DNA from: Aggregatibacter kilianii
GTDB lineage: Bacteria > Pseudomonadota > Gammaproteobacteria > Enterobacterales > Pasteurellaceae
Direction: 5' to 3'
NCBI RefSeq assembly: GCF_003130255.1
Contig: NZ_NRCN01000001.1
Span: forward strand, 558,001-622,000
DNA length: 64,000 nt
Below are positions 48,586-57,871 of this stretch, piece after piece; position 1 is the stretch's first letter; the number at the start of each line of letters is the position of its first letter. Made by a program: the position numbers and the translations under genes. The notes beneath the pieces are model-generated. The model was not told the DNA's origin. It saw only the letters and a list, made by a program, of their open reading frames with translations, and ran no database searches.

Positions 48586-48622
48586 TGACCGCACTTTTAT
48601 AAAGTGCACAAAAGTGCGGTAC
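48586..48622 (-). terminator. Inverted USS hairpin between nrfA and nrfB
   Basis: ACCGCACTTTTAT (core 48588) pairs with AAAAGTGCGGT (core 48612); an inner AAAGTGCAC copy offers an alternative pairing. It lies between two cotranscribed genes, so it is more likely a partial terminator or stability hairpin than a full stop. Confidence 0.6.
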
Positions 48623-48628
48623 GTTTTT

Positions 48629-50152
48629 CTATTGTTTTGTTGCGGAATCTTCAGCTAATTTGCCATTGGCTTTAGCTTCTTTAACCCATTGAGGTACAAC
48701 AGTTTCTAAGAATTCTTTTTTCGCTTTACGTTCTTTCTCAATATCAATACCCATGACTTTCCATGCTTTTTCTGCAGTAGAAATATCAGGTACTTCAACC
48801 GGAGTTTTCACGCCATGTTTAGTTAAGATTGTGGCAAGTTTAGTACGAGCATCAGCAGCTTTGTCTAAACCAGAACCTAACACGCGAAGCATGACATCAG
48901 GTGCGTGCATGTGACCACCGTGGCTTGCTGCTGAGTAATCCCAACGCCATTGTGCGTGGCGGATATCCATTAAAGCCGATTCCATTTCTTCTTTTGTTGC
49001 GCCGGCATCCCATGCGGCTTTCGCTTCAAAGTGGGCACGAACAACTTGATCTTCTAAACGACCCATGATGTCTTTCACTTCTTTCTTACGAGAGGCAACA
49101 ATGTCTTTTAACTTCTCTTTGCTTTGATCGTGACAGTTCGCACAAGTGGTATCAAAGGCATCAAATGGGTTTTGGATTTGGTGATCGGTGTAAACTTTAC
49201 CGTCCGCACCTTGCACTTTAGGCATATGGCAGTCGATACAAGTTACGCCGTTTTTACCGTGCATACCTAAAGACCAGATTTCAAAGTCAGGGTGTTGTGC
49301 TTTTAACATTGGTGCTTTAGAAAGAGAGTGAGTCCAGTCGGTGAAACCGATGTCATCGTAGTATTTTTCGATGTCATCTACAGTTTGACCGTTGTTCCAA
49401 GGGAAGGTCACTTGTTTTAGATCGCCTGCGAAATAGTACTCAACGTGACAGTTAGCACAAATTTCAGCGCGTTTTTCAGTACGTGCTGCTGTATTGAAAC
49501 TTAAATCTACTTGCTCTTTGCCTGCAGCTTTCGCTTTGGCTTGAAGCGCATTATTTAGATGATCCAAAGCACGAAGTACGTGTGGACGAGCAATACGTAA
49601 TGCCGGTTTGCCTTCAGCAAAGTCTTTAGAGGTCGTATCGTGACAGTCGGCACAACCGATTGAGTTTACAATTTCTGCGCCGCCTTTAGCCCATTTAGCA
49701 CCAAAGTAGCCATCTTCACCCCATTCCGCGATTAAACGTGGAACGTCCGGACCTTTACACGTCCAACACGCCATTGGTTGTGGGCCATCGTTTGCTGTTT
49801 TTGGTGCGCCAGTACGTAAAATATCGCGTACGTCTTTGACCGCATAAGCGTGACCACGAGGTGCGTTATACTCTTTCGCAAACGCATAGCCGCCCCATAA
49901 TACGATAAGACGTGGGTTTTGCTCATCTGCATAGATGATTTTGTCGCCTTTTTCAGTCGCTTTCCACGAATTGAATTGACTAGGATATTTCTCAGCGAAT
50001 TTTTCATTCACCGCTTCGATTTTTAAATTAGGGTTAGGGGCTTCTACAGGTTGCTCCAATGGTTTATAAACCAATTCTGCCATGGCCGAGTTAAACACGC
50101 CAAAAGCGACGAAAGAAGCTGCCACAATCAGGCTTTTTCTCAATGCGTTCAC
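48629..50152 (-). CDS. nrfA: Cytochrome c552 nitrite reductase NrfA
   Basis: Periplasmic pentahaem enzyme that reduces nitrite to ammonium with six electrons, about 507 residues. The signal peptide ends near NSAMA. The first haem site is the distinctive CWTCK, whose lysine is the distal-side ligand of the active haem, and four CXXCH sites follow (CADCH, CANCH, CIDCH, CANCH). I start at the GTG at 50152 because GGAG is seven to eight bases before it; a GTG at 50161 is too close to that site. Its CXXCK haem needs the special lyase encoded at 42.2-45.7 kb. A Fur-like and an FNR-like site lie upstream. Confidence 0.96.
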   Translation of the reverse strand: MNALRKSLIVAASFVAFGVFNSAMAELVYKPLEQPVEAPNPNLKIEAVNEKFAEKYPSQFNSWKATEKGDKIIYADEQNPRLIVLWGGYAFAKEYNAPRGHAYAVKDVRDILRTGAPKTANDGPQPMACWTCKGPDVPRLIAEWGEDGYFGAKWAKGGAEIVNSIGCADCHDTTSKDFAEGKPALRIARPHVLRALDHLNNALQAKAKAAGKEQVDLSFNTAARTEKRAEICANCHVEYYFAGDLKQVTFPWNNGQTVDDIEKYYDDIGFTDWTHSLSKAPMLKAQHPDFEIWSLGMHGKNGVTCIDCHMPKVQGADGKVYTDHQIQNPFDAFDTTCANCHDQSKEKLKDIVASRKKEVKDIMGRLEDQVVRAHFEAKAAWDAGATKEEMESALMDIRHAQWRWDYSAASHGGHMHAPDVMLRVLGSGLDKAADARTKLATILTKHGVKTPVEVPDISTAEKAWKVMGIDIEKERKAKKEFLETVVPQWVKEAKANGKLAEDSATKQ

Positions 50153-50222
50153 GATAATCACTCCAGTAAAGTTAAATGCTTCTGAAAAATAGAAGGTTAT
50201 AAAGGCCTACCACCATAGTGTT

Positions 50223-50241
50223 AATAATGAGAATTTTTATC
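50223..50241. promoter_or_regulatory. Fur-like box upstream of nrfA
   Basis: AATAATGAGAATTTTTATC matches the 19-base Fur consensus GATAATGATAATCATTATC at 15 of 19 positions. It lies 70-90 bases before the nrfA start. Confidence 0.55.
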
Positions 50242-50336
50242 ATTAAAAACAATATGATATAAGACTAAAAAAGTCTAAATAACGGCTGTACCATATCTAA
50301 ATAACTGCATTTTCTCTATGGGTATTTAACGTTTCT

Positions 50337-50350
50337 TTGCGTTTGATCAA
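50337..50350. promoter_or_regulatory. FNR-like site upstream of nrfA
   Basis: TTGCG-TTTG-ATCAA matches TTGAT-N4-ATCAA at 8 of 10 positions with one perfect half. It lies about 190 bases before the nrfA start, so it fits only if the transcript has a long leader. Confidence 0.45.
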
Positions 50351-50628
50351 TTTTTTAAATTTAACTGATTATTTTGTGATAGTTTTGTTAGGTAGGTTAA
50401 TACAATGGAAATTTTTATATACCTATTTATGAGTATATTATCGTAATTTTGTTCAAGTCAAAAAGAATAAATTACAGTTAACAATTTTTAGGTATAAACA
50501 CCCCAAAATATGTAACATAAAAAGCGGAAAAGAAAAATGGCAAAGGCTAAATTTCATCAACTGAAATTTAGCCTTCTACTAATAAAACACACAAAAAGTG
50601 CGGTCAAAAAATAAAATGTTTTTTATTA

Positions 50629-50916
50629 TCAATACCAACCACGGTAATAACCGAAACTAGGTTCCACAATAACGCTTGGTTGACGCTTATAATAAACCTT
50701 CATTTTTGGCGTCGAATCACTGGCATCCAAAACATTATCTGTAGGCTTCGGATTCACAACTTTATATTTTGCAGAAACCGTATTACCACTATGAACTTTT
50801 GCCTGATAAGCATTCACTGCCTGCATATCTAAAGGAGCATTATTTGTTGTTTGTTTCGGTGAAGTGCACGCACTCAAAAATAAAGTGACACACACAATGG
50901 AGAGTAATTTTTGCAT
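50629..50916 (-). CDS. Small lipoprotein of unknown function
   Basis: 95 residues. A lipoprotein signal peptide ends in the lipobox LSAC (about residues 14-17), so the mature protein would be about 79 residues anchored by lipid. It is rich in polar residues and ends in tyrosines and tryptophan (YYRGWY). No known domain is recognised. It lies 13 bases after the 205-residue exported protein on the same strand, likely as a two-gene unit, between the nrf and ccm loci. AAGGCAA lies before the ATG. Confidence 0.75.
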   Translation of the reverse strand: MQKLLSIVCVTLFLSACTSPKQTTNNAPLDMQAVNAYQAKVHSGNTVSAKYKVVNPKPTDNVLDASDSTPKMKVYYKRQPSVIVEPSFGYYRGWY

Positions 50917-50929
50917 AATTGCCTTCTAC

Positions 50930-51547
50930 TTATTTACACACTACGTTAGATAAAATCTCTTTGTTTTTCTTTAATTTTTTATTCAGCAAAGTTTTGCCAT
51001 TGCGTTGTTCTTCCGACTTAACCTCACGATCTAAATTCGGATCCTGAATATTAAATACCGGTGCATATTGCACATTTTGCGGCTCTACACCGGAAGACAC
51101 CGTTGCGCCGATAATGCTAGCATAATATTGTTGCTTGCTTTTATCCAAATAATAGGTCGTCGAATCAGTAAATGCTACGCCTTCCTTAGATTTAAAACCA
51201 TAACAAATTCCGGCACCTGACTCAAACACCGAATGTGAGTCTTTATTTTCTTTAATTTCAAATACTTCAAATGAAATACTTTTGCCTAATTCGCTCACAT
51301 CTGCCGTATTACTTGGATCTAATTTTTTATTATTGGTTTTATTAATAAAGGTCGTTTTTCCTTTTTCATTATTATCGGAAAAGGAAAAATATTGTTCTGA
51401 CGTACCTGCTTGTCTTGATTGGTTAGATTGCTCAGCAACTTTTTTAGTGACACCCTCTTCCGAAATATGCATACTCCAAGAGTCAGCAAGGGTAACATGA
51501 GAACAAAAGATAAACGCCAACCCTACAGTAAGTTTTTTTAAAATCAT
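50930..51547 (-). CDS. Exported protein of unknown function
   Basis: 205 residues with a clear Sec signal peptide (KKLTVGLAFIFCSHVTLA). The mature part is hydrophilic, lysine- and asparagine-rich, with only two cysteines (ICYGF and VVCK), which could form a disulphide in the periplasm. No family is recognised. GAGGTC lies before the ATG. It is probably cotranscribed with the lipoprotein gene downstream. Its promoter lies in 51548-51776, which holds no other gene and one USS (51713). Confidence 0.75.
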   Translation of the reverse strand: MILKKLTVGLAFIFCSHVTLADSWSMHISEEGVTKKVAEQSNQSRQAGTSEQYFSFSDNNEKGKTTFINKTNNKKLDPSNTADVSELGKSISFEVFEIKENKDSHSVFESGAGICYGFKSKEGVAFTDSTTYYLDKSKQQYYASIIGATVSSGVEPQNVQYAPVFNIQDPNLDREVKSEEQRNGKTLLNKKLKKNKEILSNVVCK

Positions 51548-51776
51548 GATAAAGACCTCTTAAAGCATAATAGCCAAGTAAAAACAAATAATAGAATTGT
51601 ATAAATCTCAACTAGCAAATTATCAGGATCGCAGAAAAAAGTAAATTATCTTCCCATCAATTCATCCATTCAGATTGACTTACAAGGTACATTAATTTTA
51701 ATGAAAAAATCCACCGCACTTTAAAATATCATTATCTGAAATACCAAATGGCGTAATTCATTGACGTTACGCGTCG

Positions 51777-52697
51777 CTATTTATCCTTACTAGGTGTGAT
51801 TTGTTGACGTTTTTCCTGCTCTTGCGCATCTAACGCATCACGTGCAGAGCGAATACTGCGTTCAATAACCGGCACACGCTGATCATCTTTCGGCAACAGT
51901 TTTAACATCATCGCCCAAGTCACTGCCGCCATTTTATAATCTTCCGTTTCAAAATAGCTGAAAGCCAACAAACTTAATGCATCAATATTGGTATGATCCT
52001 CACGAATCACTTCACGCAGTAAATTACTTCCTTTTAATTTATCTGTTGTATCTTCAGAGAACATCAAAATACGGGCATAGGCCAACTTATATAAATTATT
52101 TTTCGGATCTAATTTATTGGCACGGGCAAAGCTATCTAAGGACATTTGCGGTTTATCCAAATTCAAACCGATTTGTCCTAACAACCACCAATTTTTTGCA
52201 TTATTCGGATCTTTTTGTAAATCTAAGCGTAACGCCGTAGCAAACTGTTGCATTTCGCTTTCGCTTAACGGATTGGTCTCCTCCGTTTGCATACGTTCAA
52301 AAAAGTGCGGTAATTTTTCAACGGATTTTTCTAACATGATTTCCGTCTGCCAAGCGCCCACCGAAAAATAGGCGGGAACAGCGATAATACCTAAAGCCAA
52401 TAAACCGGACACAAACCACAATTTGCCGTAATTTTTGTCCTCGTTGATTTGCTCGGCTGCTTGTTGGGGGATGTCTTCCAATAACGATTGTTGTAGCTCC
52501 ACCTTGAGCTGTTCGGCATTTTCTAACAAACCTTGTTTTTCATCACGCTCAATTTCTTTTAAACGTTCAAAATAAAAGGCTTTGTTTAAAGTATCTCGTT
52601 GCACCGACGGTTTTTGCACATTTTTTTTCAACAACGGAAAGAAGCAAACCAAGGCAGCCATGAGCGTTAAGGTGAGAATGCTTAACCATAAACTCAT
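51777..52697 (-). CDS. ccmI: Cytochrome c biogenesis protein CcmI
   Basis: 306 residues. Two membrane segments (about residues 2-22 and 93-112) flank a charged loop, and the periplasmic C-terminal part holds tetratricopeptide repeats (NWWLLGQIGLNLDKPQMSLDSFARA; key LDKPQMSLDSFARA). It binds apocytochrome C-termini and delivers them to CcmF-CcmH. It is the last gene of ccmABCDEFGHI and overlaps ccmH by four bases. A USS lies in the coding region at 52303. Confidence 0.92.
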   Translation of the reverse strand: MSLWLSILTLTLMAALVCFFPLLKKNVQKPSVQRDTLNKAFYFERLKEIERDEKQGLLENAEQLKVELQQSLLEDIPQQAAEQINEDKNYGKLWFVSGLLALGIIAVPAYFSVGAWQTEIMLEKSVEKLPHFFERMQTEETNPLSESEMQQFATALRLDLQKDPNNAKNWWLLGQIGLNLDKPQMSLDSFARANKLDPKNNLYKLAYARILMFSEDTTDKLKGSNLLREVIREDHTNIDALSLLAFSYFETEDYKMAAVTWAMMLKLLPKDDQRVPVIERSIRSARDALDAQEQEKRQQITPSKDK

Positions 52698-53179
52698 TTG
52701 TCATTCTCCTTGTTTAATAAGTCGTTTAAACGCTGCTGTTCCTCTTCGCTTAACGATGTTGTTGTGAGACTTTCATGTTTTGTTGCCGTAGAAATAGGTT
52801 GCGGGTGCTTACGACGAAAAACCAATAACATGCCTAATAAAATTAAGACAATCGGCGCGCCCCAAAGAATCACTGTTGCCGGCGTTAGTGGCGGATCGTA
52901 GGTCACAAAATTACCATATCGTTCAATCATATACTGCACCACATCTTCTCTGGACTTACCCTCTTGGAGTAATTCAAATACTTTGCCACGCATATCTACC
53001 GCGATAGTCGCATTAGAATCGGCAATGTTATTATTTTGACATTGTGGGCAGCGTAACTCTTGGGTTAAAGAATGATAGTCGTCTTCCTGCTGCGGCGAAC
53101 TAAAATTCAACGCATCAATAGCGCCGGATGCGGTAACGCTAAATAAAAGCGCGGTAGAAAATAAAAGTGTTTTTTTCAT
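52694..53179 (-). CDS. ccmH: Cytochrome c maturation thiol protein CcmH
   Basis: 161 residues. I start at 53179 (MKKTLLFSTALLFSV), which overlaps the ccmG stop by one base (TGATG). The thiol motif [10 protein letters not shown] lies near residue 42, and a membrane segment follows (VILWGAPIVLILLGMLLV). It reduces the disulphide in the apocytochrome haem site. Only the CcmH part is present; the TPR part is the separate ccmI gene, unlike the fused nrfF here. Confidence 0.93.
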   Translation of the reverse strand: MKKTLLFSTALLFSVTASGAIDALNFSSPQQEDDYHSLTQELRCPQCQNNNIADSNATIAVDMRGKVFELLQEGKSREDVVQYMIERYGNFVTYDPPLTPATVILWGAPIVLILLGMLLVFRRKHPQPISTATKHESLTTTSLSEEEQQRLNDLLNKENDK

Positions 53180-53724
53180 CAGTGCGCCCCAACTAATTTT
53201 TGATAAATCGGTTGTAGTTTTTCCTGCCAAACCCGCTCGTTTACATCACCGGCATAGCGATAATGAATTACACCTTTGCCGTCCACAATAAAGGTTTCCG
53301 GTGCGCCGTACACGCCTAAATCTAAGGCAAAAGATCCTTTTTCATCTTTCAACACCACTTGATAAGGATTTCCTAAATCATGTAACCATTTAACAGCTTT
53401 TTCACTGTTATCTTTATAATCTAAACCAATAATCGGCACGCCTTGTTTGGCGAGATGATTCAAATATTGATGTTCCGCATAACAGGTCGGGCACCATGTT
53501 GCCCACACATTCAGCAGAAGTGGTTTACCTTGTTTAAACAAGCTTTCGTCAAATGTTTTCGTTGATAATAAATCCGTCAACGTTTTCGCGGGTACCGGTT
53601 TACCTACCAAAGCGGACTCCAAAGTTTTTGGATCATCGCCTTGTGCATTGCGTTGTAATTGCACTAGAAAAGCAGTGACTAACGCAAAAAAAACAATTAA
53701 TGGAAGATATAATTTCTTTTTCAT
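53179..53724 (-). CDS. ccmG: Thiol:disulphide interchange protein CcmG/DsbE
   Basis: 181 residues, membrane-anchored (LYLPLIVFFALVTAFLV), with a periplasmic thioredoxin domain. The active site is WATWCPTC near residue 75, and GAPETFIVD carries the cis-proline. It reduces CcmH and apocytochromes. It shares layout with the NrfX-type paralogue but not its CXXC pair. A 31-base gap follows ccmF on the upstream side. Confidence 0.93.
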   Translation of the reverse strand: MKKKLYLPLIVFFALVTAFLVQLQRNAQGDDPKTLESALVGKPVPAKTLTDLLSTKTFDESLFKQGKPLLLNVWATWCPTCYAEHQYLNHLAKQGVPIIGLDYKDNSEKAVKWLHDLGNPYQVVLKDEKGSFALDLGVYGAPETFIVDGKGVIHYRYAGDVNERVWQEKLQPIYQKLVGAH

Positions 53725-53755
53725 TGAAATACTCTACTCAGTCTGCGCAGATTGA

Positions 53756-55714
53756 CTACGCAGCTTCTTTTTTCTCTAAGATTTTGCTAAACCGATAACG
53801 ACGGTCGAACATACACAATAAACCACCCAGCGCCATAAACAGACCACCTAGCCAAATCCAACGGATAAACGGTTTGTAATATAAGCGTAACGCCCAAGCA
53901 TTGTTATCTAATTTTTCACCTAGGGCGACATATAAATCACGGGTAAAGCCCCAATCAATGGCCGCTTCGGTCATCGGCATTTTACTAACGGTATAAAGAC
54001 GTTTTTCGGCAAACAATGTCGCTTCCGGTTGACCATGCCGGGTAATATCAATTTGCGCTTTACCGCCAATATAGTTAGGCCCGTTAGCATCGCTAATGCC
54101 CTTGAACGTGAAATGATAATCGGCAATTTGCACCGAATCACCCACATTCATTCGTACATCACGTTCAACGCTGTAATTTTGGCTAAAGGCAATGCCCCAA
54201 ACTGTCATAGCAACACCCAAATGCGCCAAGACCATGCCCCAGTGGGAGCGGGACAATTTCGTGATACCTTGTAAGAAACTGTCGCGGTGCGTTGCCCGTT
54301 GGTGCATTTCATAAAGACTAAGCAATACAATAATTACTGTCATCATGGTACCTAATACCGCGCTGACAGTAATCTTGTCTTGTAATAAATACGGCAAAGC
54401 AAAGCCTGCAATTAACATGATAATGACGCTCACCACAACCGGAGTGCGAATGGCAGAGAACTGATCACGGCGCCATTTCACCAATGGCCCAATTCCCAAT
54501 AACAAGGCAAACGGCGTCATAATAATCAGGAACATTTGATCAAAGAACGGCGCACCAATGGAAATTGACCCTAACCCCAATTGCTTATGCACAAGCGGCA
54601 ACAATGTGCCGAGCAAGACCACACAAAGTGCGGTCATTAATAAAATATTATTTAGTAACAATAGGCTTTCGCGGGAATAACGTTCCGCATTATCGCGTGA
54701 ACGAATTTGACTGCCTTTGTAGGCATATAAAGTTAGTGAGCCACCAATCACCACGATTAAATAGGCTAAGACATATAAGCCGCGGGTTGGATCGGAAGCA
54801 AACGCGTGCACGGAAACCAAAATCCCCGAACGCACCAAAAAGGTACCGAGCAAACACAAGGAAAAAGCCAAGATAGCGAGAAGCACCGTCCAAGCTTTAA
54901 AGGAGCCGCGTTTTTCCGTTACAGCCAAAGAATGCAATAATGCGGTTCCCGCTAACCACGGCATGAAAGAGGCGTTTTCTACCGGATCCCAGAACCACCA
55001 GCCGCCCCAGCCTAATTCGTAATATGCCCACCAAGACCCCAAAACGATACCTAAGGTGAGGAAGATCCACGCAGCCATCGTCCAAGGGCGAGACCAACGC
55101 GCCCAAGCAGTATCTAACTTACCGGTCATTAAAGAGGCGATGGAAAAAGCAAACGCTACGGAAAAACCTACATACCCCATATATAACAACGGCGGGTGGA
55201 AAATTAAGCCGACATCTTGCAATAACGGATTCAGTTCTTTGCCATCCACCGGAAAATCAGGGAAAGTACGGGCAAACGGATTCGAAGTAAATAACACGAA
55301 AAGCAGGAAACCGATGCTGATAATGCCCATGATGCCCAGTACACGGGCGGCAGCTTCTTGCGGTAAACGCTTACTGAATAATGCAACTGCCGCGCTCCAC
55401 AAGGATAATAACCAAATCCATAACAGCAAAGAGCCTTCATGAGAACCCCAAACTGCGGATAAGCGGTAATAAATCGGCAACGTAGTGTTCGAGTTGTTGA
55501 CCACATATTGCACGCTGAAATCATTAACGGCGAATAAATAAAATAACGCGCTGAAAGACACGCTTAATACGATGAATAAACCGTAAGTCATTGGGCGCGC
55601 CAATGCCATGAGCTGCGCATTACCTTTTTCTGCCCCCCACAACGGGAAAATGGCCAACAGTACGGCGATTGCCAAACTCAAAGCAAGCGCATAATTTCCT
55701 AATTCTGCAATCAT
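53756..55714 (-). CDS. ccmF: Cytochrome c haem lyase subunit CcmF
   Basis: 652 residues, about 15 membrane segments. The WWD-type signature [18 protein letters not shown] lies near residue 235, and RSGILVSVHAFASDP after it holds a conserved histidine. It joins haem from CcmE to apocytochrome cysteines. Its start overlaps the ccmE stop by one base. It is a paralogue of NrfE in this window. Confidence 0.95.
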   Translation of the reverse strand: MIAELGNYALALSLAIAVLLAIFPLWGAEKGNAQLMALARPMTYGLFIVLSVSFSALFYLFAVNDFSVQYVVNNSNTTLPIYYRLSAVWGSHEGSLLLWIWLLSLWSAAVALFSKRLPQEAAARVLGIMGIISIGFLLFVLFTSNPFARTFPDFPVDGKELNPLLQDVGLIFHPPLLYMGYVGFSVAFAFSIASLMTGKLDTAWARWSRPWTMAAWIFLTLGIVLGSWWAYYELGWGGWWFWDPVENASFMPWLAGTALLHSLAVTEKRGSFKAWTVLLAILAFSLCLLGTFLVRSGILVSVHAFASDPTRGLYVLAYLIVVIGGSLTLYAYKGSQIRSRDNAERYSRESLLLLNNILLMTALCVVLLGTLLPLVHKQLGLGSISIGAPFFDQMFLIIMTPFALLLGIGPLVKWRRDQFSAIRTPVVVSVIIMLIAGFALPYLLQDKITVSAVLGTMMTVIIVLLSLYEMHQRATHRDSFLQGITKLSRSHWGMVLAHLGVAMTVWGIAFSQNYSVERDVRMNVGDSVQIADYHFTFKGISDANGPNYIGGKAQIDITRHGQPEATLFAEKRLYTVSKMPMTEAAIDWGFTRDLYVALGEKLDNNAWALRLYYKPFIRWIWLGGLFMALGGLLCMFDRRYRFSKILEKKEAA

Positions 55715-56232
55715 TAACGACCTTCTTGTCCTTTGGCTTGACGATCACGCTCACTCTCGCCTTTCAGATCAGAAACGCCCATCGGTTTATGAACTTTTTG
55801 CATTTGTTTTTCTAAATCCGGCGGTACATAGTTTTCATCATGTTTTGCCAACACTTCGGTGGCTTCCAATAATGTCGGTTCTTTTAACACACCTTGTGCC
55901 ACAATGCCTTGTCCTTCGCGGAATAGATCCGGCAAGATGCCTTCATATTCAACACTGATAGACGGGCCGATATCATTTAAATCAAACCGCACTTTCAAAC
56001 TTTTCGGATCGCGTTGTACCGTACCGGCCACTACCATGCCGCCGACACGAATACGCTGGCCCACTTCCGGTTTTAAATCGGCTTTATCCTCTTTGCCGTA
56101 AACCACTTCTGATGGGGTATAAAATAAATCGATATTTTGGCGCAACGCATATAATACCAATGTTGTTGCAATCACCACGCCTGCCAACACTAAAATAATA
56201 ATAGATAAACGGGATTTGCGTCTTGGATTCAT
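55714..56232 (-). CDS. ccmE: Haem chaperone CcmE
   Basis: 172 residues. An N-terminal membrane anchor ([20 protein letters not shown]) is followed by an OB-fold periplasmic domain. The histidine that binds haem covalently is in [12 protein letters not shown] near residue 130. A polar, charged tail follows. It carries haem from CcmC to CcmF. It overlaps ccmD by four bases. Confidence 0.95.
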   Translation of the reverse strand: MNPRRKSRLSIIILVLAGVVIATTLVLYALRQNIDLFYTPSEVVYGKEDKADLKPEVGQRIRVGGMVVAGTVQRDPKSLKVRFDLNDIGPSISVEYEGILPDLFREGQGIVAQGVLKEPTLLEATEVLAKHDENYVPPDLEKQMQKVHKPMGVSDLKGESERDRQAKGQEGR

Positions 56233-56435
56233 AGCGTCTCTCCTTTTTGTTGTACTTGTTGTAGGCGGGATTCTCGCTGTTGCTCACGTTTAACGGATTT
56301 TAACACCGCACTTTTCCCCATTAGACTTTGAATGATTAACGCCACGATGGCTATAAAACTTAAACCATAAGACAGCCACACATAAAAACCGTAGCCGCCC
56401 ATATGAATTAAATCACTCCAACTTTGAAAGAACAT
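56229..56435 (-). CDS. ccmD: Haem exporter accessory protein CcmD
   Basis: 68-residue protein with one membrane segment ([20 protein letters not shown]) and a basic tail, matching CcmD in size and position. I start at the ATG at 56435, preceded by GGGAGAGGGAA; an in-frame TTG at 56450 is not needed. It helps release holo-CcmE from CcmABC. Confidence 0.9.
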   Translation of the reverse strand: MFFQSWSDLIHMGGYGFYVWLSYGLSFIAIVALIIQSLMGKSAVLKSVKREQQRESRLQQVQQKGETL

Positions 56436-56450
56436 ATTCCCTCTCCCCAA

Positions 56451-57191
56451 TTAATTAATTTTTTCCGCCAACGCCTTAACCCAAGGGCGTTTACTATCTT
56501 CTTTTAATAACTCTGTACGATAACGCACTAAGGTTAGCCAAATATATAAAGTCATAAAACCAAAGATACATAAAATTAGCGGAATCAACATTGGTGTTGC
56601 AATTGACGGGCGTTCCAATTTGGTAATACTTGCCCCTTGATGCAGAGTATTCCACCATTCCACCGAGAAATGGATAATCGGTAGATTTACCACGCCAACC
56701 ACGCATAACACGCTCGCCGCTTTTGCCCCCACATTACGATCTTGAAAAGCGGAATAAATGGCTAATACGCCTAAATATAAGAAAAATAGAATTAATTCAG
56801 CCGTTAAACGGGCATCCCAAACCCACCAAGTCCCCCACATCGGCTTGCCCCAAATGGCACCGGTAATCAATGCCAAGAAGGTAAATAATGCGCCAATCGG
56901 TGCCATGGCAATCATGGCTAACTGAGCATGTTTAATTTGCCATACTAAGGCAACCAATGCCGCTACCGCCATGGAACCATAAATCCCCATAGACCAAATG
57001 GCCGTCGGCACATGCACATACATAATGCGGAAGCTATTACCCTGTTGATAATCCGCAGGCGCAAAGGCAAGTCCCCAAACGATGCCTACGCCTAATAAAA
57101 GTGCGGTCAGAATCGCAAAAGAAGGGCTGAATTTACCGCACAATTGATATTGTGTTTCTGATTTTGCATAAGGATGCAACCACTTCCACAT
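56451..57191 (-). CDS. ccmC: Haem transfer protein CcmC
   Basis: 246 residues with six membrane segments. The WWD domain is WGTWWVWDARLTAELILF near residue 123, with flanking histidines (YVHVPTAIWS and IIHFSVEWWNTLHQG). It loads haem onto CcmE. The stop is followed 16 bases later by ccmD. A USS lies in the coding region at 57099. Confidence 0.95.
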   Translation of the reverse strand: MWKWLHPYAKSETQYQLCGKFSPSFAILTALLLGVGIVWGLAFAPADYQQGNSFRIMYVHVPTAIWSMGIYGSMAVAALVALVWQIKHAQLAMIAMAPIGALFTFLALITGAIWGKPMWGTWWVWDARLTAELILFFLYLGVLAIYSAFQDRNVGAKAASVLCVVGVVNLPIIHFSVEWWNTLHQGASITKLERPSIATPMLIPLILCIFGFMTLYIWLTLVRYRTELLKEDSKRPWVKALAEKIN

Positions 57192-57201
57192 AGATAATCC
57201 T

Positions 57202-57867
57202 CTATTGATCTAAACTAATGCGTAATGCCGTGGCGATAGCGAACGGCGATAATGTCATCACACCCGCCAAAATAGCGCCTAAAATAGCCAATTGCCCGCT
57301 ATAGGGCAGGTTCAATCCTGCCGCATCCAACACGGAAGCAGAGAAAATCAGCACGGGAATAAACAACGGCACGACTAATAAACTCAATAATACACCGCCT
57401 TTGCGCAAGCCCACCGTTAACGCCACACCAATGGCACCAAGGCAACTCAACACCGGTGTGCCTAATAATAATGTCAGCACCAACGCCCACCAAATTGATA
57501 TTTCCAATGACAGCAATAATGCCGCGATAGGCGACAACAAAATCAGCGGCAACCCTGTCAATAGCCAATGAGCCAATACTTTGGCCAGTGCCGTTAAAAC
57601 CAAAGGTTGTGAGGTGAGCATTAACTGCTCTAAAGAACCATCGATATAATCATCACGAAATAATCGTTCAAAGGACAGCAACGCAGACAACAATGCTGCT
57701 ACCCAAGCCACGCCCGGCGCAATACGTGATAGCAATTTCGGATCCGGCCCAATCACCAACGGGAATAACGTAATTACAATAAGGAAAAACCAGAGCGGAT
57801 TTAAAATTTCCGCTTGTTTGCGCATGGCAATTTGTAATTCGCGTTTAATAATATTCCAAAAGATCAT
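57202..57867 (-). CDS. ccmB: Haem exporter ABC permease CcmB
   Basis: 221 residues, six membrane segments, permease of the CcmAB complex that helps release holo-CcmE. I start at the ATG at 57867 (MIFWNIIKRELQIAMRK), which fits the family and lies four bases after the ccmA stop; a GTG at 57882 would overlap ccmA. The motif FERLFRDDYIDGSLEQL is typical. Confidence 0.94.
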   Translation of the reverse strand: MIFWNIIKRELQIAMRKQAEILNPLWFFLIVITLFPLVIGPDPKLLSRIAPGVAWVAALLSALLSFERLFRDDYIDGSLEQLMLTSQPLVLTALAKVLAHWLLTGLPLILLSPIAALLLSLEISIWWALVLTLLLGTPVLSCLGAIGVALTVGLRKGGVLLSLLVVPLFIPVLIFSASVLDAAGLNLPYSGQLAILGAILAGVMTLSPFAIATALRISLDQ

Positions 57868-57871
57868 GCCG

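Larger units (their letters stand above)
50162..50628. promoter_or_regulatory. nrfA upstream region
   Basis: 467 AT-rich bases with no gene. Besides the Fur-like (50223-50241) and FNR-like (50337-50350) sites, a NarL/NarP-type heptamer TACCCAT occurs on the minus strand at 50318-50324, but not as a 7-2-7 pair. A short hairpin near 50544-50580 (AAATTTCA/TGAAATTT) may end the upstream lipoprotein transcript on the same strand. Confidence 0.55.

Noticed and set aside
50450-50470. FNR site at TTGTTCAAGTCAAA upstream of nrfA
   Set aside because: Spacing and half-sites do not fit TTGAT-N4-ATCAA when aligned properly.
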